Shown in pieces: positions 6,758 through 10,391 of a DNA stretch of 10,391 nucleotides. A model generated the notes under the pieces. It did no database searches and was not told where the DNA came from. It worked only from the letters and a program-made list of their open reading frames with translations. The translations under genes and the position numbers were made by a program. How positions within the stretch are numbered: position 1 is the stretch's first letter; every line of letters begins with the position of its first letter. Location of the stretch: positions 1 to 10,391 of the forward strand of contig JAAZGD010000031.1 in assembly GCA_012511395.1 (NCBI GenBank), read 5' to 3'. This stretch comes from Clostridiales bacterium (GTDB lineage: Bacteria > Bacillota > Clostridia > Peptostreptococcales > Anaerovoracaceae).

Positions 6758-7858
6758 ATGGATTATCCCGGTGGATTGATGTTTTGGGCAGTGTTCCTGG
6801 TGTCAGCCCTTGTGACATTGGGAATTACACCTTTTTGTATCTATATAGCCCCGAAAATCGGCGCCGTTGATATTCCAAAAGACGAGAGGCGAATGCACGA
6901 AAAGCCAATGCCCCGATTTGGCGGCTTGGCAATTTTTATTGGGGTAAACCTGTCCCTGGGCATTTTCTTGTCCCATGAAAAAGAGATCCTGGGCATAATG
7001 GTGGGTAGCTTAGTAATTTTCCTCATAGGAGTGCTGGACGATATTATTGGAGTTTCGGCAAAGGTTAAGCTTCTGTTTCAAATACTGGCGGCATTAATCG
7101 TCTGCGGGTTTGGTTTAAGGATTGAATTTATAACAAACCATTTTGCCTTAAGGCTGGGAGATGACCATCTGTTTCTAATAGGAGTAATATCCTGGGTTGT
7201 GACAGTTATCTGGATAGTGGGAATTACCAATACCATGAACCTGATAGACGGTCTTGACGGCCTTGCGGCGGGAATATCTTTTATAGCATCATTGGCTATT
7301 GCCTACACAGCTTATATTCATGGGTATTATCTTGGAACTCTGGGACTGTTGTGTCTTGGGGGAGGCGCTTTAGGATTTTTGCCCTATAATTTTCATCCTG
7401 CCAGAATATTCATGGGAGACTCAGGCTCATTATTTCTGGGGTTTATGCTTTCCACCATGGCTATGGTGGAGCCTGCAAAAGGGGCAACAGTAGTGGCTAT
7501 CATGGTGCCTGTACTGGTGCTGGGCCTTCCGATTTTCGATACGGCATTTGCCATTGCAAGAAGGGTTGTCAAAAGAAGACCTATAATGGAGGCTGACAAA
7601 GGTCATATTCACCATAGAATAATGGCAAAAGGCATGGGACAGCAGAGGACTGTGCTGACAATTTATGGAATATCGGCAATAATGGGTGTGGCGGCAGTTT
7701 TGTTTTCAAGAGACTTGTTTAAGGAAACGGCGGTTCTCTTTCTCATAGCTGCCTTGTTTGTATATATATTTCTTACAGATGCTACTATACTTCTGCCCAA
7801 GCTTAAAGGCAAAAATTTAAGAAGGCTTGAGGAGAAGGAAGGAGAAGATAATAAATGA
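6758..7858 (+). CDS. tagO: Undecaprenyl-phosphate GlcNAc-1-phosphate transferase (TagO/WecA family)
   Basis: This 366-residue polytopic membrane protein, with roughly 10-11 membrane segments, belongs to the MraY/WecA family of polyprenyl-phosphate sugar-1-phosphate transferases. It should transfer GlcNAc-1-P from UDP-GlcNAc to undecaprenyl phosphate at the inner face of the membrane. The family motifs occur in order: RRMHEKPMPRFGGLAIFIG (44-62), Asp94-Asp95 in LDDIIG, NLIDGLDGLAAG (161-172), FMGDSGSLFLGF with Asp221, PIFDTAFAIARR, and the sugar-binding loop DKGHIHHR (280-287). HIHH is the GlcNAc-type version rather than the MraY one. The start codon directly follows the comEB stop, with AGGGGAG 9 bases upstream inside comEB, which suggests translational coupling. 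With wecB next to it, a role in wall teichoic acid or a related secondary polymer is the likeliest reading. Confidence 0.94.
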   Translation: MDYPGGLMFWAVFLVSALVTLGITPFCIYIAPKIGAVDIPKDERRMHEKPMPRFGGLAIFIGVNLSLGIFLSHEKEILGIMVGSLVIFLIGVLDDIIGVSAKVKLLFQILAALIVCGFGLRIEFITNHFALRLGDDHLFLIGVISWVVTVIWIVGITNTMNLIDGLDGLAAGISFIASLAIAYTAYIHGYYLGTLGLLCLGGGALGFLPYNFHPARIFMGDSGSLFLGFMLSTMAMVEPAKGATVVAIMVPVLVLGLPIFDTAFAIARRVVKRRPIMEADKGHIHHRIMAKGMGQQRTVLTIYGISAIMGVAAVLFSRDLFKETAVLFLIAALFVYIFLTDATILLPKLKGKNLRRLEEKEGEDNK

Positions 7859-8964
7859 AAGTACTTAGCGTATTCGGCACAAGGCCTGAAGCTATTAAGA
7901 TGGCACCTTTGGTTAAAAAGCTTTCCCGAGACAGGGATTTTGAAACGGTGCTGGTGGTAACCGCCCAGCACAGGCAGATGTTGGACCAGGTCCTTGACCT
8001 TTTTTCTTTAAAGCCGGATTACGACTTGGATGTAATGAGAGAGCAGCAGACTATAGGAATGATTACCTCAAAGGTATTGGAAGGAATGGGTGAGGTTCTT
8101 GACAGGGAAAAGCCTGATCTTGTATTGGTTCACGGAGATACTACAACTACTTTTTCTTCCTGTCTTGCCTCTTTTTACAGAAAGATTCCCGTAGCACATG
8201 TGGAAGCGGGACTTAGAACCTACAACATGTATTCCCCTTTCCCCGAAGAAATGAACAGAGTTCTTACGGATTCCATGTCCTCTTTATATTTTTGTCCTAC
8301 AGTTTTAAACCGTGACAATCTTTTGGAAGAAAATGTTCCGGAGGAGAAAATCTTCATAACGGGAAACACGGTAATAGATGCATTGCTCTTAGTTTCTCAA
8401 GGAAAATACACCTTCACGGAAGAGGTCTTAAGGGACCTTAACTTTAAAGAGGAAAGAGTTATATTGCTCACCTGTCACAGAAGAGAAAATCTGGGTAAGA
8501 ATATGGGGAATATTTTTAGGGCCGTTAAAAGAATTGTAAGTGAATATGATGATGTTAAGGTGGTGTACCCCGTTCATTTGAATCCCAAGGTGAGAGAGAA
8601 GGCCGATGAGATATTAAAAGGTGTAAACAATGTTCATCTTATAGAGCCCTTATCTTATGAACCCTTTGTCCACCTGATGAAAAACTCTTATCTCGTACTA
8701 ACTGATTCCGGCGGAATTCAGGAGGAGGCAGCTTCTTTGGCAAAACCTGTTCTTGTTGTGAGAAAGGAGACAGAAAGACCGGAAGCCATAGAAGCGGGAA
8801 CCGTGAAGCTTGCGGGAGTTCATGAGGACGGTATCTATGAAATGGTTAAAACTCTTCTGGATAACAAAGAGGAATATTTGCGAATGGGGGAAGCTGTAAA
8901 CCCTTACGGAGACGGCAAGGCTTCTGAAAGGATTATTGAAGCTGTAAAGAAATGGAATAAGTAA
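7855..8964 (+). CDS. wecB: UDP-N-acetylglucosamine 2-epimerase, non-hydrolysing
   Basis: This 369-residue cytoplasmic enzyme interconverts UDP-GlcNAc and UDP-ManNAc and is called MnaA in Gram-positives. It has the GT-B fold and starts with the family signature SVFGTRPEAIKMAPLV. Conserved residues include Asp95 in HGDTTTT, Glu117 in HVEAGLRT, Glu131 in PFPEEMNR and the CHRREN motif at about 207-212. The C-terminal UDP-binding TDSGGIQEEA and RKETERPEA follow. Positions of Asp95, Glu117 and Glu131 coincide with those of E. coli WecB. The ATG overlaps the tagO stop by 4 bases (ATGA), so the two are translationally coupled. TagO supplies the lipid-linked GlcNAc and WecB the ManNAc donor for the disaccharide linkage unit. 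No TagA-type ManNAc transferase is in the window. I saw only a weak possible terminator after the stop. Confidence 0.96.
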   Translation: MKVLSVFGTRPEAIKMAPLVKKLSRDRDFETVLVVTAQHRQMLDQVLDLFSLKPDYDLDVMREQQTIGMITSKVLEGMGEVLDREKPDLVLVHGDTTTTFSSCLASFYRKIPVAHVEAGLRTYNMYSPFPEEMNRVLTDSMSSLYFCPTVLNRDNLLEENVPEEKIFITGNTVIDALLLVSQGKYTFTEEVLRDLNFKEERVILLTCHRRENLGKNMGNIFRAVKRIVSEYDDVKVVYPVHLNPKVREKADEILKGVNNVHLIEPLSYEPFVHLMKNSYLVLTDSGGIQEEAASLAKPVLVVRKETERPEAIEAGTVKLAGVHEDGIYEMVKTLLDNKEEYLRMGEAVNPYGDGKASERIIEAVKKWNK

Positions 8965-9004
8965 TAAGGGGAGCAATTAATTGCCGAGTTTTTTAGCTCC
9001 GGTC

Positions 9005-9032
9005 TTTACTTTTCTGGTGTAAAGTATATAAT
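9005..9032 (+). promoter_or_regulatory. Likely promoter of the ATP synthase operon
   Basis: TTTACT (9005-9010) and TATAAT (9027-9032) are 16 bases apart in the 112-base gap between wecB and the atpI-like gene. The transcript would start near 9039. Its leader contains AAGGTGA (9047-9053) and GGAGG (9061-9065) as possible ribosome binding sites. Confidence 0.6.
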
Positions 9033-9076
9033 ATCAGTGTTGTAGCAAGGTGATTATATGGGAGGTATGAGTCTCG

Positions 9077-9376
9077 TTGGAGTATGCTTTAGCTATTGTT
9101 TGCGGAATAATTTATGGCGGAACAATAGGGGTATGTAAGTACCTTTTTCTATGGCGAAAAGTTATAAAGGCTAAGGATGATGAGGTGTTTAAACCAGGCA
9201 CTATATATCTAAGGATGGGCATCAGCTATGCTGTTAACATTATCGCTCTTTTGCTCATTTACCTTTTAAGAAATATGATCCCTCTGAATTTTGTGGCACT
9301 GCTTGTGTCCGGTGCAATTAGTTTAAGTTTGATGAGCCGAACTTCATCTCTCGTTAAAGTGTACGGGAAGAAATAA
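9077..9376 (+). CDS. atpI: Small membrane protein, probable ATP synthase subunit I (AtpI-like)
   Basis: This 99-residue hydrophobic protein has about three membrane segments (roughly 4-24, 51-67 and 71-90). Basic and polar residues lie between the first two (WRKVIKAKDDEVFK). Identification rests mainly on its place directly before atpB and on its size and topology. AtpI is usually about 110-130 residues with four segments and helps assemble the c-ring or Na/K/Mg handling; sequence resemblance here is weak. The only usable in-frame start is TTG at 9077, because a TGA at 9068-9070 closes the frame just upstream. GGAGG at 9061-9065 is 11 bases away, rather far. An overlapping ATG frame starts at 9058 (see findings), so the true N-terminus is uncertain. 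Confidence 0.6.
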   Translation: MEYALAIVCGIIYGGTIGVCKYLFLWRKVIKAKDDEVFKPGTIYLRMGISYAVNIIALLLIYLLRNMIPLNFVALLVSGAISLSLMSRTSSLVKVYGKK

Positions 9377-9405
9377 AAAGCATCATAAGAGTTACGGAGT
9401 TTATA

Positions 9406-10104
9406 ATGATAAGCGCTTTAAACGAAATTGGAATAACAAGTTACATGATAACGAGCACAGGGATCACAATAGTGTTGTGTGTTCTGGCAATTTTTGCAGG
9501 TCGTCATATGCAGATGATTCCAAGAGGATTACAGAACATTGCTGAGGTATCAGTTGAAAAGCTTCAGAATTTCTTTATAGGCGTTATGGGAGAGTATGCG
9601 GGGAGAAAGTATTTTCCTCTTGTAGCCACTCTTTTTATTTACATTCTTTTCTGCAACTACTCGGGTTTGATTCCCATGTCAGGCCATCTGCCCGGCCTTG
9701 CCGCTCCTACAAGTTCCATTAACTTTCCTTTAGGAATGGCCCTAATCGTATTCTTTTTTACAATTATTGTGGGGATCAGAGAAAACAGGGGGCCTAAGTA
9801 TTTTAAGTTTCTCTTTAAACCTATCCCCTTTCTATTTCCTATAATGCTTTTGGAACAGTTAGTGCATCCTGTATCCCTGACCATAAGGCTTTATGGAAAT
9901 ATTTTTGGTGAAGAATCTGTTATATCCGCCCTTAATAATCTGGTACCCTTGGGTGTACCTATTGTTATGATGGCATTAAGTGTGCTTATGGGGCTTATAC
10001 AGGCATTGGTATTCTCTCTTCTTGCAGGTATTTACGTAGCGGAAGCTTCTCATCCTGTAGATGGAGAGTTGCATGATGACAACGTCTGTGCATTGCCTTC
10101 TTAA
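9406..10104 (+). CDS. atpB: ATP synthase F0 subunit a
   Basis: This 232-residue membrane protein forms the ion half-channels beside the c-ring of F-type ATP synthase. The essential stator arginine is Arg161 in HPVSLTIRLYGNIFGEE. The preceding EQLVHPVSL and the later LMGLIQALVFSLLAGIYVAEA are characteristic of the last two membrane helices. Earlier segments lie at about 17-32, 70-90 and 107-124, and YSGLIPMSG follows the second. The ATG at 9406 has GGAG at 9396-9399, 6 bases upstream. The C-terminus carries an unusual polar tail after VAEAS (216-232, including GELHDDNVCALPS), whereas most relatives stop a few residues after this helix. The reading frames on either side hit stops quickly, so a simple frameshift does not explain it. 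It lies 29 bases after the atpI-like gene and 34 before atpE. Confidence 0.96.
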   Translation: MISALNEIGITSYMITSTGITIVLCVLAIFAGRHMQMIPRGLQNIAEVSVEKLQNFFIGVMGEYAGRKYFPLVATLFIYILFCNYSGLIPMSGHLPGLAAPTSSINFPLGMALIVFFFTIIVGIRENRGPKYFKFLFKPIPFLFPIMLLEQLVHPVSLTIRLYGNIFGEESVISALNNLVPLGVPIVMMALSVLMGLIQALVFSLLAGIYVAEASHPVDGELHDDNVCALPS

Positions 10105-10138
10105 ATATATTTTTTAAGTTTTGAGAGGAGAATAAAAA

Positions 10139-10363
10139 ATGACAACATTAATCGGAATTGCAGCTGCTTTGGCTATCGGACTTTCCACTATAGGTCCCGG
10201 AATCGGTCAAGGTATAGCATCGGCAAAGGCTCTTGAAGGAATGGCGAAACAGCCTGAAATGGCAGGAGATCTGAGAACCAGCATGATTCCTGCTTTAGCA
10301 TTTATGGAAGCCATGTCCACTTATGGTCTTTTAGTTGCATTCCTGCTCTTAGGACAGATGTAA
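10139..10363 (+). CDS. atpE: ATP synthase F0 subunit c
   Basis: This 74-residue hairpin of two membrane helices is the ring-forming subunit. Helix 1 holds the glycine-rich IGPGIGQGIASAKALEG. The cytoplasmic loop is AKQPE (36-40), with Lys37 where Arg is usual, and helix 2 holds the ion-carrying Glu57 in LAFMEAMSTYGLLVAFLLL. Gln24, Glu57 and Tyr62 match the ligand set of chloroplast and cyanobacterial c-subunits. The Ser/Thr pair that follows Glu in Na+-type subunits such as that of Ilyobacter is replaced by Ala58-Met59, so proton coupling is the likelier reading. GAGAGGAG (10123-10130) lies 8 bases before the ATG. The C-terminus is short, ending GQM. The last 28 bases of the window after the stop contain no start of the expected next gene, atpF. 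Confidence 0.96.
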   Translation: MTTLIGIAAALAIGLSTIGPGIGQGIASAKALEGMAKQPEMAGDLRTSMIPALAFMEAMSTYGLLVAFLLLGQM

Positions 10364-10391
10364 TTAGTAATTAGCGATTTCCTCGTGTTCA

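Noticed and set aside
7451..7470. 8-bp hairpin TCCACCAT/ATGGTGGA with loop GGCT inside tagO
   Set aside because: One such short stem is not surprising in 10 kb, and there is no T tract after it.
8970..9000. Possible terminator after wecB: palindrome GCAATTAATTGC followed by TTTTTT, with outer GGAGC/GCTCC arms
   Set aside because: The inner stem is only 4 GC-poor pairs and the outer arms enclose the T run, so it does not form a standard intrinsic terminator. It may still be a weak one.
10364..10391. TAATTAG repeated directly after atpE
   Set aside because: Two copies of an AT-rich 7-mer after a stop codon are expected by chance. The start of atpF is not within the window.
1..10391. Mobile elements, CRISPR arrays, phage genes, tRNA or rRNA genes
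   Set aside because: No transposase, integrase, regularly spaced repeat or structural RNA gene was seen on either strand.

Overview
The window looks like chromosomal housekeeping DNA from a Gram-positive, probably anaerobic Firmicute of the class Clostridia. Supporting signs are strong Shine-Dalgarno sites (AAGGAGGA, GGAGGG), a clostridial-type ThlA thiolase, a lipoprotein with a Gram-positive style signal, the teichoic-acid precursor pair tagO-wecB, and ATP synthase genes beginning with an atpI-like gene. I cannot name the genus. No mobile element, CRISPR array, rRNA or tRNA was seen, and nothing in base or codon use suggests recent transfer.

Region by region. Positions 1-768 hold the 3' part of a DUF2156 (phosphatidylglycerol lysyltransferase-like) gene. 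Positions 869-2047 encode an acetyl-CoA acetyltransferase. It is followed by a strong bidirectional terminator (2100-2122) shared with the only minus-strand gene, a secreted lipoprotein with a C39-like papain-fold domain (2129-2932). From a compact divergent promoter region (about 3010-3062), glnS (3103-4728) is read on the plus strand. It is followed closely by an A24 prepilin-peptidase-like membrane protein (4736-5479) and truA (5493-6269), so these three probably form one transcription unit. A well-formed promoter sits over the truA stop codon and should drive comEB (dCMP deaminase), tagO and wecB, which abut or overlap (6302-8964). A 112-base gap with another promoter then leads into the ATP synthase operon: an atpI-like gene, atpB and atpE, with atpF presumably just beyond the window.

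Functionally, GlnRS and TruA serve translation and tRNA modification. ComEB feeds dUMP to thymidylate synthesis. TagO makes the undecaprenyl-PP-GlcNAc carrier and WecB makes UDP-ManNAc, which together supply the first two sugars of a wall-polymer linkage unit. AtpB and AtpE form the ion path of the F0 motor, and the AtpE ligand set looks proton-type.

The most unusual items are an Asn in place of the second catalytic Asp of the A24 peptidase, a perfect 12-bp terminator-like hairpin inside that same gene, an awkward start region for atpI, and a GlnRS in a group that mostly makes Gln-tRNA by the indirect route. I did not find a convincing undescribed multi-gene system.
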